Source: Agromyces bauzanensis (GTDB taxonomy: Bacteria > Actinomycetota > Actinomycetes > Actinomycetales > Microbacteriaceae). From it: 64,000 nt of DNA. The DNA lies in contig NZ_BMMD01000017.1 in assembly GCF_014645655.1 (NCBI RefSeq), forward strand, positions 24,030-88,029, read 5' to 3'. Position numbers and translations under genes: made by a program. The number at the start of each line of letters is the position of its first letter. Position 1 is the first letter of the stretch. The notes under the pieces were generated by a model that saw nothing but the letters and a program-made list of their open reading frames with translations, had not been told where the DNA came from and did no database searches. This document shows positions 8,749 to 17,458 of this stretch, piece after piece.

Positions 8749-8901
8749 GTCTTTCATTGCCTTCCCATTGGATTGTGAAGTCTGTGGGCTTGTTTGCGAG
8801 TCGATCGGATGCCTCGGCGCCGACCCGTTCCTGAATTCTGGACTGCTACCGGCCGCGGGTGCCGGCACGGCCGCCGCGGCGCATCCCGCCCGAGGCGGCC
8901 G

Positions 8902-10269
8902 TCAGGCCGAGAGGTAGCTGAGCAGGTCGGAGCGGCTGATGACGCCGAGGGCCTTGCCGCCGTCGGTCACGAGCATGGCGGGGGCCGTCGCGAACGCCGC
9001 ACGTGCTGCGGCGACGGGCTCGTTCACGCCGATCTGGGGCAAGGGCTCGCCGATGACGGTCGTGACCTTGTCGGTGAGCTTCGCCCTGCTGGAGAACACG
9101 AGGTCGAGCAGCTCCTCCTCGTGCAGCGCTCCGACGACCTCGCCGAGCACCACAGGCGGCTCGGTGGTGAGCACGAGCAGCTGCGACACGCCCGCCCCGG
9201 TCATGGTGTCGATGGCATCGCGGATCGTGTCGTTCGGACGCACGTAGAGCAGCGGCGGCGTGCGGTCGGCCTTGGCGGCCAACAGCTCGGCCACGGTGTC
9301 ACCCTCGGGCGCGTTCGAGAAGCCGTACGCGCGCATCCACTTGTCGTTGAAGATCTTGCCGAGGTAGCCGCGACCGCCGTCGGGCAGCAGCACCACGAAG
9401 ACGTCGTCGGGACCGGCGGATGCCGCGGCCTTCAGCGCCGCGACCACGGCCATGCCGCTCGACCCGCCGACGAGGATGCCCTCCTCGCGGGCCAGGCGGC
9501 GCGTCATCTCGAACGACTCCGCGTCGCTGACTGCGATGATCTCGTGCGGAACCGACGGGTCGTACGCCGTGGGCCAGAAGTCCTCGCCCACGCCCTCGAC
9601 GAGGTAGGGGCGTCCGGTGCCGCCCGAGTACACCGAGCCCTCGGGATCGGCGCCGATGATGCGCACCGTGTCGCCCGACACCTCGCGCAGGTAGCGGCCG
9701 GTGCCCGTGATGGTGCCGCCCGTGCCGACGCCGGCGACGAAGTGCGTGACCCTGCCGTCGGTGTCGCGCCAGATCTCGGGGCCGGTGGTCTCGTAGTGCG
9801 AGCGCGGGCCGTTGGGGTTCGAGTACTGGTCGGGCTTGTAGGCGCCCGGGATCTCGCGGGCGAGGCGATCGGACACGCCGTAGTACGACTCGGGGCTGTC
9901 GGGTGCCACGGCCGTCGGCGTCACCACGACCTCGGCGCCGTACGCCGTGAGCACGTTGCGCTTGTCCTCACCCACCTTGTCGGGGCACACGAAGACGCAG
10001 CGGTAGCCGCGCTGCTGGGCGACGAGTGCGAGCCCGACGCCGGTGTTGCCCGACGTGGGTTCCACGATCGTGCCGCCCGGCTTGAGTTTGCCCTCCGCCT
10101 CGGCCGCGTCGATGATGCGGGCCGCGATGCGGTCCTTCGAGGAGCCGCCCGGGTTCAGGTACTCGAGTTTCACCAGCACCGTGGCATCCGTCACCCCCTC
10201 GGTGACGCGGTGCAGCTTGACGAGCGGGGTGTTGCCGACGAGATCGACGATGGTCTCTGCGTACTTCAT
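8902..10269 (-). CDS. cbs: Cystathionine beta-synthase
   Basis: PLP enzyme condensing serine and homocysteine to cystathionine. The fold-type-II catalytic part (residues 1-320) shows the cofactor lysine Lys45 in NPGGSSKDR, the phosphate loop SGNTGVG and GVGTGGTITGTG. Two C-terminal CBS repeats (about 335-455) close the protein, ending VISRSDLLSYLSA. In other organisms this module binds adenosyl ligands. At 455 residues it matches actinobacterial CBS rather than the shorter cysteine synthases. It lies upstream of the metB-like gene in the same direction; together they convert homocysteine to cysteine. The 5' region (about 120 nt) shows no SAM-riboswitch fold I could recognise. Confidence 0.93.
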   Translation of the reverse strand: MKYAETIVDLVGNTPLVKLHRVTEGVTDATVLVKLEYLNPGGSSKDRIAARIIDAAEAEGKLKPGGTIVEPTSGNTGVGLALVAQQRGYRCVFVCPDKVGEDKRNVLTAYGAEVVVTPTAVAPDSPESYYGVSDRLAREIPGAYKPDQYSNPNGPRSHYETTGPEIWRDTDGRVTHFVAGVGTGGTITGTGRYLREVSGDTVRIIGADPEGSVYSGGTGRPYLVEGVGEDFWPTAYDPSVPHEIIAVSDAESFEMTRRLAREEGILVGGSSGMAVVAALKAAASAGPDDVFVVLLPDGGRGYLGKIFNDKWMRAYGFSNAPEGDTVAELLAAKADRTPPLLYVRPNDTIRDAIDTMTGAGVSQLLVLTTEPPVVLGEVVGALHEEELLDLVFSSRAKLTDKVTTVIGEPLPQIGVNEPVAAARAAFATAPAMLVTDGGKALGVISRSDLLSYLSA

Positions 10270-10389
10270 GCTGTGTTCGTTCCTCGTGTCAGTGCGTCTT
10301 GGGCGCAGGATGCGGTGCGCGACGCTGGAAAGGGGTCGCCTGTCTCAGCGACGACAACACAACATGGAAGAGTTCACGCGCCCAGCCTA

Positions 10390-10617
10390 GTCGCGCGGAT
10401 GCCGCAGACGCGACGCTGCCGGGATGCAGCACGTTCGACGACTGCTGCCGACCTCGCAGATGCTGCATTCCGGTCGGATGCCCGTCACGCGGAGCCTTCT
10501 CACAGCCCATGCGTTCGCATCCGTCGTCGCCAGCCAGACCTCGGAGATCGCGGTCATGCAGGAGCTGCTCGCCGCACGCACGGCCGCTCCGGCGCCCGCT
10601 GGTCGAGGAGGTGGGCG
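10390..10617. other. Intergenic region without a supported gene
   Basis: Nothing reads convincingly as protein. An imperfect inverted repeat (GGATGCAGCA at 10422-10431 and TGCTGCATTCC at 10461-10471) may act as a terminator after the ABC exporter gene. A stretch near 10602-10620 (GTCGAGGAGGTGGGCGTC) recurs near 42717 and may be a shared repeat fragment. Confidence 0.4.
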
Positions 10618-12549
10618 TCAGGCGTCGACGACCGGGCGCTCCTCCTGCTGCCGGTACAGCGACGCGTACACGCCGCCGGCCGTGATGAGGTCGGCATGCG
10701 TGCCCTGCTCGACGACGCGGCCGCCGACGATCACGAAGATCACGTCTGCCGCGACCACCGTCGACAGGCGGTGCGCGATGGCGATGGTCGTGCGCCCGCG
10801 TGAGGCGTCGTCGAGCGCCTGCTGCACGACCCGCTCGCTGATCGTGTCGAGCGCGCTCGTCGCCTCGTCGAGCACGAGCACCGCCGGGTCCTTCAGCAGC
10901 ACGCGCGCGATGGCGATGCGCTGCTTCTCGCCGCCCGAGAGGCGGTAGCCCCGCTCCCCCACGACCGTGTCGTACCCCTCGGGGAACGACGCGATCGTCT
11001 CGCGGATGTTCGCGGCGCGCGCCGCCGCCTCGAGCTCGGCATCGGTGGCATCCGGCTTCGCATACCGCAGGTTCTCGGCGATCGACGCATGGAAGAGGTA
11101 CGTCTCCTGGCTGACGATGCCGATGTGCGAGATGAGCGACTCCTGCCGGAGCTCGCGCACGTCGTCGCCCGCGAAGCGCACGGCACCGCCCGATGCCTCG
11201 TAGAGCCGTGGAACGAGGTACGACACCGTCGTCTTGCCGGCGCCCGACGGCCCCACGAATGCGGCGTACTGGCCCGGCTCGATCGTGAAGCTGACGCCGT
11301 CGAGCGTGGGACGCGAGTCGCCGTCGGCGTCTGGGTAGCGGAAGGTCACGTCGTCGAACTCGACGCGACCGAGGGCGGGGCCGGATGCCACGTCGCGGGC
11401 GCTCGGGACATCCGTGATCGCCGGCTTCAGGTCGAGGTACTCGAAGATGCGCGCGAACAACGCGCTCGAGGTCTGCAGGTCGAGGGCGACCCGCATGAGC
11501 CCCATGAGCGGGAAGAGGAGACGTGCCTGCACGGTCGTGAACGCCACGATCGTGCCGGCGGTGATGTCGGCGCCGCCACCGCCGATGAGCCACCCGGACA
11601 CGAGGTAGACGATCGCCGGGATCGACGACATGAAGATCGACACCATCGCGAAGAACCACTGCCCGGTCATCTGCTGCCGCACCTGCAGTCGGATCTGGTT
11701 CTGGTTCTCGTCGGCGTAGCGATCGATCTCGCTGCGCTGGCGTGTGAAGCTCTTCGAGAGCAGGATGCCCGAGACGCTGAGGGTCTCCTGCGTGATCGCC
11801 GTCATCTCCGACAGCGACTCCTGCGTCTTGCCGGCGATGCGGGCGCGCACCTGGCCGACGCGCCGCTGCGCGATGACCATGAACGGCATGAGCATGAGCG
11901 CGATGATCGTGAGCTGCCAGTTGAGAAGCAGCATCGCAACGAATGCCGCGAGCACCGTGACGGTGTTGCCGAGCACGCTCGAGACGGTGTTGGTGAGCAC
12001 GGATGCCACGCCGCCCACGTCGTTCTGCAGGCGCGACTGGATGACCCCGGTCTTGGTCCGCGTGAAGAAGCTCAGCTCCATGGCCTGCAGGTGCGTGAAG
12101 AGGCGCACCCGCAACGCCCCCATGACCTTGTTGCCGATGGTCGCGGTGAGCCACGTCTGCCAGACGCCGAGCAGCGCCGAGACCACGAAGACGAGGATCA
12201 TGGCCGCGACGACCGTGCCGAGCACCGGGAGGTTCGGGCCGGTCGCCTCGCCGTCGGGGCCGATCGGGAAGAGGCCGTCGTCGAATGCGCGCTGCGTGAG
12301 CAGGGGCGGGATCACGCTGAGTGCGGCGCCCACGAGGACGAGCACGACGGTCGTGACGAGGGCGGCCTTGTGCGGCGTGAACAGCTCCGTGATGCGGCGG
12401 AGCAGGTGCGGGATCTTCGGTGCCTCGGCGTTCTCGGCGCGCTGCGCCTCGACGTCACCGCTGGAGATGCGGCCGCGCGGCCCGCCGCCCCTCGCGCCGC
12501 CGGGCCTGGACCCTGGCGGCGGCATCCTCCCACCACCGTGCATGCTCAT
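10618..12549 (-). CDS. ABC exporter, fused membrane and ATPase domains
   Basis: Type IV ABC half-transporter (MsbA/LmrA-like), 643 residues, predicted homodimer in the cytoplasmic membrane. A glycine/proline-rich head is followed by six membrane helices (about 55-340) and a nucleotide-binding domain. The domain has Walker A GPSGAGKTT, a Q-loop near VSQETYLFHASI, signature LSGGEKQRIAIARVL, Walker B VLVLDEATSALD and the switch His in AIAHRLSTV. All ATPase residues are intact. Two Mets (MSMH) compete as start; the outer one is listed. A TetR-family regulator is encoded upstream on the same strand with a fossil gene piece between, so TetR control is possible but unproven. The cargo (drug, lipid or peptide) cannot be inferred. 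Confidence 0.92.
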   Translation of the reverse strand: MSMHGGGRMPPPGSRPGGARGGGPRGRISSGDVEAQRAENAEAPKIPHLLRRITELFTPHKAALVTTVVLVLVGAALSVIPPLLTQRAFDDGLFPIGPDGEATGPNLPVLGTVVAAMILVFVVSALLGVWQTWLTATIGNKVMGALRVRLFTHLQAMELSFFTRTKTGVIQSRLQNDVGGVASVLTNTVSSVLGNTVTVLAAFVAMLLLNWQLTIIALMLMPFMVIAQRRVGQVRARIAGKTQESLSEMTAITQETLSVSGILLSKSFTRQRSEIDRYADENQNQIRLQVRQQMTGQWFFAMVSIFMSSIPAIVYLVSGWLIGGGGADITAGTIVAFTTVQARLLFPLMGLMRVALDLQTSSALFARIFEYLDLKPAITDVPSARDVASGPALGRVEFDDVTFRYPDADGDSRPTLDGVSFTIEPGQYAAFVGPSGAGKTTVSYLVPRLYEASGGAVRFAGDDVRELRQESLISHIGIVSQETYLFHASIAENLRYAKPDATDAELEAAARAANIRETIASFPEGYDTVVGERGYRLSGGEKQRIAIARVLLKDPAVLVLDEATSALDTISERVVQQALDDASRGRTTIAIAHRLSTVVAADVIFVIVGGRVVEQGTHADLITAGGVYASLYRQQEERPVVDA

Positions 12550-12563
12550 GCATTCACCCTATG

Positions 12564-12800
12564 CGGCGGGTGCGACGCGTCCGCCTGCGGGAGCGCCCCG
12601 AACTGGGGTGCGGTCGGCGTCGCCGCACCCGCCGCAACCGGGGAGGTGTTCGAGGCCGACGTCGCGCTCGACCCGGGCGACTACACCATCCGGTACACCG
12701 CCGTCGGCGAGACCGATCCTCGGTTCGTCGACACGCAGACCTTCACGATCGGTGCCTGCCCCGACCTCGACGTCGAACTGACCACGTCGTGCAGCACGGG
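12564..12800 (+). pseudogene. Remnant of a surface/secreted protein gene
   Basis: The plus strand between two minus-strand genes encodes an isolated protein-like piece without start or stop context. It contains DPGDYTIRYTAVGETDP, FVDTQTFTIGACP and DLDVELTTSC, a style typical of Ig-like or repeat domains in cell-surface proteins. The reading continues in a shifted frame as SATVTTEPTC. It is therefore likely the fossil of a longer extracellular protein gene. Nothing suggests expression. Confidence 0.5.
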
Positions 12801-12816
12801 CGGGGCTCGGCGACGG

Positions 12817-13440
12817 TCACGACCGAGCCCACGTGTCCGCGGGTGGAACCGCCACGCCCGGCGGGGTGTACGCGGCCAGTACGGTCGCCGCGATGACGGA
12901 TGCCGCGTCGTCGTGAGCCAGACGGCCGGATTCGATCTCGGCCGCGGCGCCGTGCATCACCCGGTGCAGGGTGCCCACGAGCCACGACGTGGGAAGGTCG
13001 GTGCGGAAGACCCCCTCGGCCTGCCCTCGCTGCACCAGCCGCTCGACGCGCGACGCGGGTCGCTCGTGCAGCTCGTGCATCCGCTCGGGCGACAGTGCCG
13101 ACTCGGCGGCGGTCACCAGCGAGCCGATCTGGACGAGGGCCAGCCAGCTGCGCTCGATCAGGCGCACCAGTGCCCCACGCGCGTCGCCGCTCAGGTCGAG
13201 CGCGTCGAGCGCCGCGTCGCCCTCTTGGATCGCGCGCGCGACCACCGCGTCGATGAGTTCGGCACGCGACGAGAAGTGCCCGTACAGCGTGACCCTGCCG
13301 ACGCCCGCCGCCTGTGCGATCTCGGCGATGCTGGCCTCGGCGTCCCGGCTCAGGCTGATCGCCGCCGCATCGAGGATCGCCTCGATGTTCCGCCGCGCGT
13401 CAGCGCGTCTGGCGGTCGGCTGGGTGGTGCTGCGTGCCAC
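12817..13440 (-). CDS. TetR-family transcriptional regulator
   Basis: DNA-binding repressor, 207 residues. The N-terminal helix-turn-helix lies at about 17-62, with IAEIAQAAGVGRVTLYGHF as the recognition helix region; the all-helical C-terminal ligand domain is poorly conserved, as usual. The GTG start is preceded by AAGGGGG at 4 nt. The upstream sequence AACTTGTACATTGG (around 13462-13475) resembles TetR operator half-sites and could be autoregulatory. Downstream on the same strand, past a gene remnant, lies the ABC exporter, a natural candidate target. The ligand is unknown. Confidence 0.88.
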   Translation of the reverse strand: MARSTTQPTARRADARRNIEAILDAAAISLSRDAEASIAEIAQAAGVGRVTLYGHFSSRAELIDAVVARAIQEGDAALDALDLSGDARGALVRLIERSWLALVQIGSLVTAAESALSPERMHELHERPASRVERLVQRGQAEGVFRTDLPTSWLVGTLHRVMHGAAAEIESGRLAHDDAASVIAATVLAAYTPPGVAVPPADTWARS

Positions 13441-13783
13441 GCATCCCCCTTACTCGAACACCAATGTACAAGTTACGGACCCAGCAGGTCAAGGGCGCTC
13501 CTGGCGACATCCGTCAAGCCCTCCGCCGCTGAACATGCCCCACCCGTAGACTGGCGCGAGAGGTCCGCGACGATGCGGGGGTGAGTCACGGCCTCGATGC
13601 AGCGGCGCTGCTTCTGCTCGGCCTCGGTGCCGCTGTGCTCGTCACGTGACGACGGCCCACGAGTACCCACCGGCCGAGCGCCGATACGCCGTGCGAGCGC
13701 CGCGTGGATGCGGGAGGCAGAGCGGATGCCACGGGCCCCCGCCCGCGACATCCGTCTCCCCCTGCCCGTCTCGGCGGTCGGCG
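13441..13783. other. Gene-free region upstream of the tetR gene
   Basis: About 340 bases with no convincing gene. It contains the tetR promoter/operator area near 13455-13480. A GTG-initiated open frame of 22 codons (near 13581-13649), strongly hydrophobic (LLLLGLGAAVLV) and lacking a clear ribosome site, is too weak to annotate. The sequence may also hold the terminator of the sugar importer operon, but no strong hairpin was found. Confidence 0.4.
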
Positions 13784-14767
13784 CTATCCCTTCGTGGACC
13801 CCGCGAGGAGTCCGCGCACGAAGTAGCGCTGCAGGCTGAAGAACACGATGAGCGGAACGACGAGCGACACGAACGCGGCCGCGGTGAGTCGCTGCCAGTC
13901 CTGGCCTCTCGTGCCGGTGAGCTCCGCCAATCGTTGCGTCAGCGGGGCGACGTCCTGCGTGCCGCCCGAGAAGATCAGGGCCACGAGCAGGTCGTTCCAG
14001 ACCCAGAGGAACTGGAAGATCGCGAACGACGCGATGGCGGGCACCGCCAGCGGCAATACGATGCGGAAGAAGATCTGCCCGTGGGTGGCACCGTCGACAC
14101 GGGCTGCCTCCACCACATCGTTCGGGATCTCCGAGATGAAGTTGTGCAGCAGGAAGATGGCGAGCGGCAGGCCGAACATCGCGTGGGCCAGCCACACGGG
14201 CGCGTAGTTCTGCTCGGGGATGATCGGGATCACGTCGTGCAGCCACGCCTGCATCGGTCGCAGCCAGGTCGAGAAGATCTGCAACAGGGGCACGAGGGCC
14301 ATCTGCAGCGGGATGATCTGCAGGGCGAACACGAAGATGAACAGCACGTTCGCGCCCTTGAACTTGATCCAGGCGAACGCGTACGCGGCCATCGACGCGA
14401 ACACCAGCGGGATGAGCGTGCCGAGCAGCGCGATCGCGATCGAGTTCACGAAGTACGCGCCGAGCTGCGGCGATGACTGCGACGTGGAGAACAGCACATC
14501 CCGATAGTTGTCGAGCGTGAAGCCGGGATTCTGGAAGATGGTCCACCAGCCGGTCGTGCGGATGAGCTCCGCCGGCCGGAACGACGAGATGAACAGGCCG
14601 AACGTGGGAATCGTCCAGGCGACCGCGATGATGAGCGAGAGGACCGTGGCCGTGCGCGAGGTCAGCCGCTTCTTCACGCGGCCGGTCTTCGTCGGGGCGA
14701 TCTCGGTGGACTCGATCGCACCGAGGTTCTTGGCGACGGGAAGGTCGGCCGGGGCGACGCTGCTCAT
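13784..14767 (-). CDS. Carbohydrate ABC importer permease, AglG-type
   Basis: Inner-membrane subunit of a CUT1 sugar importer, 327 residues, six core helices after a cytoplasmic head of about 40 residues. The conserved EAA loop that docks the ATPase reads EAARVDGATHGQIFFRIVLPL around residue 240. The unusual periplasmic insert and sequence style match AglG of alpha-glucoside systems. Its start overlaps the stop of the other permease by four bases (ATGA), so the pair is translationally coupled. No ATPase gene is present; actinobacterial CUT1 systems normally share a distant MsiK-type ATPase. Confidence 0.88.
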   Translation of the reverse strand: MSSVAPADLPVAKNLGAIESTEIAPTKTGRVKKRLTSRTATVLSLIIAVAWTIPTFGLFISSFRPAELIRTTGWWTIFQNPGFTLDNYRDVLFSTSQSSPQLGAYFVNSIAIALLGTLIPLVFASMAAYAFAWIKFKGANVLFIFVFALQIIPLQMALVPLLQIFSTWLRPMQAWLHDVIPIIPEQNYAPVWLAHAMFGLPLAIFLLHNFISEIPNDVVEAARVDGATHGQIFFRIVLPLAVPAIASFAIFQFLWVWNDLLVALIFSGGTQDVAPLTQRLAELTGTRGQDWQRLTAAAFVSLVVPLIVFFSLQRYFVRGLLAGSTKG

Positions 14768-15732
14768 CGGATCTCCCTCTGCTTGCGAAGCACGTTGACG
14801 TTGTAGATGATGATCGGGAGGACGAGCACGAAGAGGATCAGCGCGAGTGCCGATCCACGTCCGACCTCGCTCGCCCGGAACGCCTGCGTGTACATCTCGT
14901 TGGCGATGACGCTGGTGTTGAAGTTACCCGCGGTCATGGTGCGCACGATGTCGAAGACCTTCAGCGTGGCGATCGAGATCGTGGTGAGCACCACCACGAG
15001 GGAACCGCGGATGCCGGGCACCGTGACGTTGGTGAAGCGCTGCCAGCCGTTCGTGCCGTCGAGCTGGGCGGCCTCGATCTGCTCGGTCGGGATTCCCTTG
15101 ATTGCGGCGCTGAGCACGACCATCGCGAAGCCCGTCTGGATCCAGATCATGACCACGATCAGCAGGATGGTGTTGATGGGATCGGTCTGCAGCCACTGCA
15201 CGGGGTCGCCGCCGAACGCGGTGACGATGGCATTGAGGAGGCCGATCTGCTCACGGTCGCCCGAGCGGTACTCGTAGACGAACTTCCAGATGATGCCGGC
15301 GCCGACGAAGGAGATCGCCATGGGCATGAACAGGATCGCCTTGTAGTACCGCTCGCCGCGTGAGCGGTCGATGAACACGGCGTATGCGAGCCCGACCACG
15401 GTCGCGATCGTCGGCACGAGGGCCACCCAGATGATCGTGTTGATGAGCGTGCGGATGGCGGTCGGCTGCGTGAACGTCCAGATGAAGTTGTCCCACGAGA
15501 AGTCACCGCTCGAATCCTGGAACGCCAGGATGCTCGTGCGGATCGCCGGATACACGAGACCGATGACGACCAAGATCATCGCCGGGGCGAGGAAGCCCAC
15601 GAGCTGCCAGTAGTCGCGCCCCCGCTTGGGCGCCTTGTCGATGAAGAAGATGAGGAGGCCGACGACCGCGGCGAACACCGCGAGCCCCATCACCACCTGC
15701 AGGAGCTTGCCGAGCAGATCGGCCGTGGTCAT
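14764..15732 (-). CDS. Carbohydrate ABC importer permease, AglF-type
   Basis: First permease of the CUT1 importer, 322 residues. An extra N-terminal membrane segment (ADLLGKLLQVVMGLAVFAAV) precedes the normal six, as in AglF proteins. The EAA loop reads EAAQLDGTNGWQRFTNVTVP around residue 240. It forms the channel with the overlapping AglG-type gene, and the upstream binding protein would deliver an alpha-glucoside such as maltose, trehalose or sucrose (family inference). A strong hairpin separates it from the binding-protein gene, which should lower permease expression relative to the abundant lipoprotein. Confidence 0.88.
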   Translation of the reverse strand: MTTADLLGKLLQVVMGLAVFAAVVGLLIFFIDKAPKRGRDYWQLVGFLAPAMILVVIGLVYPAIRTSILAFQDSSGDFSWDNFIWTFTQPTAIRTLINTIIWVALVPTIATVVGLAYAVFIDRSRGERYYKAILFMPMAISFVGAGIIWKFVYEYRSGDREQIGLLNAIVTAFGGDPVQWLQTDPINTILLIVVMIWIQTGFAMVVLSAAIKGIPTEQIEAAQLDGTNGWQRFTNVTVPGIRGSLVVVLTTISIATLKVFDIVRTMTAGNFNTSVIANEMYTQAFRASEVGRGSALALILFVLVLPIIIYNVNVLRKQREIR

Positions 15733-15769
15733 CTGTGCCTCCCGTGTTCGTCGTTGAATCAGGGGTGCC

Positions 15770-15800
15770 GAGGGGCGGGGTCTTCGAAACCCCGCCCCTC
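15770..15800 (-). terminator. Intra-operon hairpin between binding protein and permeases
   Basis: A perfect 12-bp stem (GAGGGGCGGGGT/ACCCCGCCCCTC) with a 7-nt CTTCGAA loop, just after the binding-protein stop codon. It has no long U-tract. Such hairpins usually cause partial termination and protect the upstream mRNA from decay. Confidence 0.75.
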
Positions 15801-15831
15801 GATCATGCCGCCTGTGGCGTGCCGATCGCTA

Positions 15832-17190
15832 CTAGCTCGCCGGCCAGCTCGATTCGATGTTGTTCAGGACCTGCTGCGTGCCCTCTCCGCTGACCCACGC
15901 CACAATGCCCTTCCAGAAGGAGTCGGCACCGACGGCGCCGGGCATCAGGTCGGATCCGTCGAAGCGGAACGTCGTCTCGGGGTCCTGCAGGATCTCGATC
16001 GACTGCGTCAGCAGCTCGCTCGACGCGACCTCGGGGTCGAGCCCCTTGTTCGCGCTGATGACGCCGCCGAGGCTCACCCGGTTGTTGGCCCAGGTGTCGC
16101 TCGAGAGGTACGCGCGGAAGGCCTCGACCTCTTCGGCGTCGCGGAACGCGACCGGGAACTCGCCGCCGCCCGTGACGTTCAGTCCTCCGCCGGCTTCGAC
16201 GGGCGGAAGCAGGAACGCCCACACGGAGCCATCGGGAGCGACGGTGTTCTCGTCGCCGCCCTCGGGGTTCCAGAACGTCTCGTAGAACGAGGCCTGGTGG
16301 TGCAGCGAGCACTCGCCGTCGAGGATCGGCAGGCCAGCCGTCTGGAAGGCCTCCGTGATCTGCGTCGAGACGTCGCCGATGCCGCCGTTCACCATCTTGT
16401 CGTTCTTCAGGTACTGACCGACGGCCTCGAACGCATCAAAGACCTGCGGGTCGTTGAACGGAATCTCGTGGGTCACCCACTGGTCGTACACGTCGGCGCC
16501 GTGGAGACGCAGCATGTAGTCCTCGACCCAGTCGGTGCCGGGCCAGCCGGTGGCGTCACCCGACTCGAGGCCGACGCACCACGGCTTGTGGGCGCCATCG
16601 GCCGCGATCTGCTCGGACAGGGCCTTCAGCTCGTCGAGGGTCTCGGGGACCTCGTAGCCGTTCTCCTCGAAGTCGGCCGGCGAGTACCAGACGTACCCCT
16701 TGATGCTCGCCATGAGCGGAGCCGCGTAGAAGGTGCCGTCGTGGGTGCCGTACTGCTTCCAGTCCTCCGACCACCATTCGTCGACGTTGGCCTCGACGGC
16801 CTCGGAGGCCGGGATGAGCCAACCGCCCACGGCGAGCCGCTGGAGCAGGCCGGGCTGCGGGACGATGCCGACGTCGGGCGCGTTGCCGCCCTCGGCGAGC
16901 ACTGCGATCTGGGCCTCGAACTCGCTGGAGCCCTGGTAGTCGACCGAGATGCCGGTGCAGGTCTCGAAGTCGGACCACGACTCGACCAGGCGGTCGGCCT
17001 CGAGGTCGAGGATCGTGCCGCCGATGGTGACCTCGGCGCCATCGAACGTGCCGTACTCCTCGTAGGGGCCGCAGTCGACGTCGGCCGCCTCTTCATCGGC
17101 GATGTCGCCGGTACAGGCCGTGAGTGCCAATCCGATCGCCGCGGCCGCCACGACCGGGGCCATCCAACGGCGATGCCGTGTGAGTCTCAT
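15832..17190 (-). CDS. Alpha-glucoside-type sugar-binding lipoprotein
   Basis: Extracytoplasmic solute-binding protein (SBP_bac_1), 452 residues. The signal peptide ends in a lipobox, LTAC, with lipidated Cys25 or so; the mature part starts acidic (TGDIADEEAADVDCG). The motif series VTIGGTILDLEADRL, FEAQIAVLAEGGNAPDVG and PQPGLLQRL is characteristic of the AglE/ThuE-type alpha-glucoside binders. The ATG is preceded by GAGGAGAAGAC, a good ribosome site, so a further-upstream start was rejected. It is the first gene of the importer operon. A LacI-type palindrome overlaps its promoter, so sugar-induced derepression by the divergent LacI protein is expected. Confidence 0.92.
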   Translation of the reverse strand: MRLTRHRRWMAPVVAAAAIGLALTACTGDIADEEAADVDCGPYEEYGTFDGAEVTIGGTILDLEADRLVESWSDFETCTGISVDYQGSSEFEAQIAVLAEGGNAPDVGIVPQPGLLQRLAVGGWLIPASEAVEANVDEWWSEDWKQYGTHDGTFYAAPLMASIKGYVWYSPADFEENGYEVPETLDELKALSEQIAADGAHKPWCVGLESGDATGWPGTDWVEDYMLRLHGADVYDQWVTHEIPFNDPQVFDAFEAVGQYLKNDKMVNGGIGDVSTQITEAFQTAGLPILDGECSLHHQASFYETFWNPEGGDENTVAPDGSVWAFLLPPVEAGGGLNVTGGGEFPVAFRDAEEVEAFRAYLSSDTWANNRVSLGGVISANKGLDPEVASSELLTQSIEILQDPETTFRFDGSDLMPGAVGADSFWKGIVAWVSGEGTQQVLNNIESSWPAS

Positions 17191-17227
17191 GTCTTCTCCT
17201 CGTTGAGTGTGATGCAAGGCGAAGCCG

Positions 17228-17239
17228 GGAACCGGTTCC
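17228..17239. promoter_or_regulatory. LacI-type operator at the importer promoter
   Basis: Perfect palindrome GGAACCGGTTCC with the central CG typical for LacI-family sites. It lies about 8 bp past the -10 of the importer promoter and nearly matches GGAAACGGTTCC upstream of the divergent lacI-type gene. Confidence 0.8.
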
Positions 17240-17246
17240 AGCGTCC

Positions 17247-17275
17247 ACGGTAGGACAACGGGCCGATCCTCACAA
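17247..17275 (-). promoter_or_regulatory. Promoter of the sugar importer operon
   Basis: On the minus strand TTGTGA (-35, 17270-17275) and TACCGT (-10, 17247-17252) are separated by 17 bp. The operator palindrome follows directly, a layout suited to repression by promoter blocking. Confidence 0.6.
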
Positions 17276-17386
17276 GTGATGGGAGGTCACGGTTCAGACA
17301 CCGCGCGCAGAGAGCCCGCGAATCCGGAGAGAGAGCGCTCCCACGGGGTACGTCGTCCATGTCGCGTGCAGTCCCTCGTCCCTTAG

Positions 17387-17398
17387 GGAAACGGTTCC
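17387..17398. promoter_or_regulatory. LacI-type operator upstream of the regulator gene
   Basis: GGAAACGGTTCC differs in one base from the operator at the importer promoter, 159 bp away. A second small inverted repeat ATTCC-gtg-GGAAT follows at 17401-17413. Autoregulation and possible looping between the two sites are inferred. Confidence 0.75.
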
Positions 17399-17458
17399 AC
17401 ATTCCGTGGGAATCGCACTACACTCGGCATCGGAGCTGCCCGATGGAGGGAGGCGTTG

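Noticed and set aside
10270..10389. SAM-responsive riboswitch in front of cbs
   Set aside because: No recognisable SAM riboswitch core or terminator switch could be drawn.
13581..13649. 22-codon hydrophobic open frame
   Set aside because: No convincing ribosome site, no conservation known, chance expectation high in GC-rich DNA.
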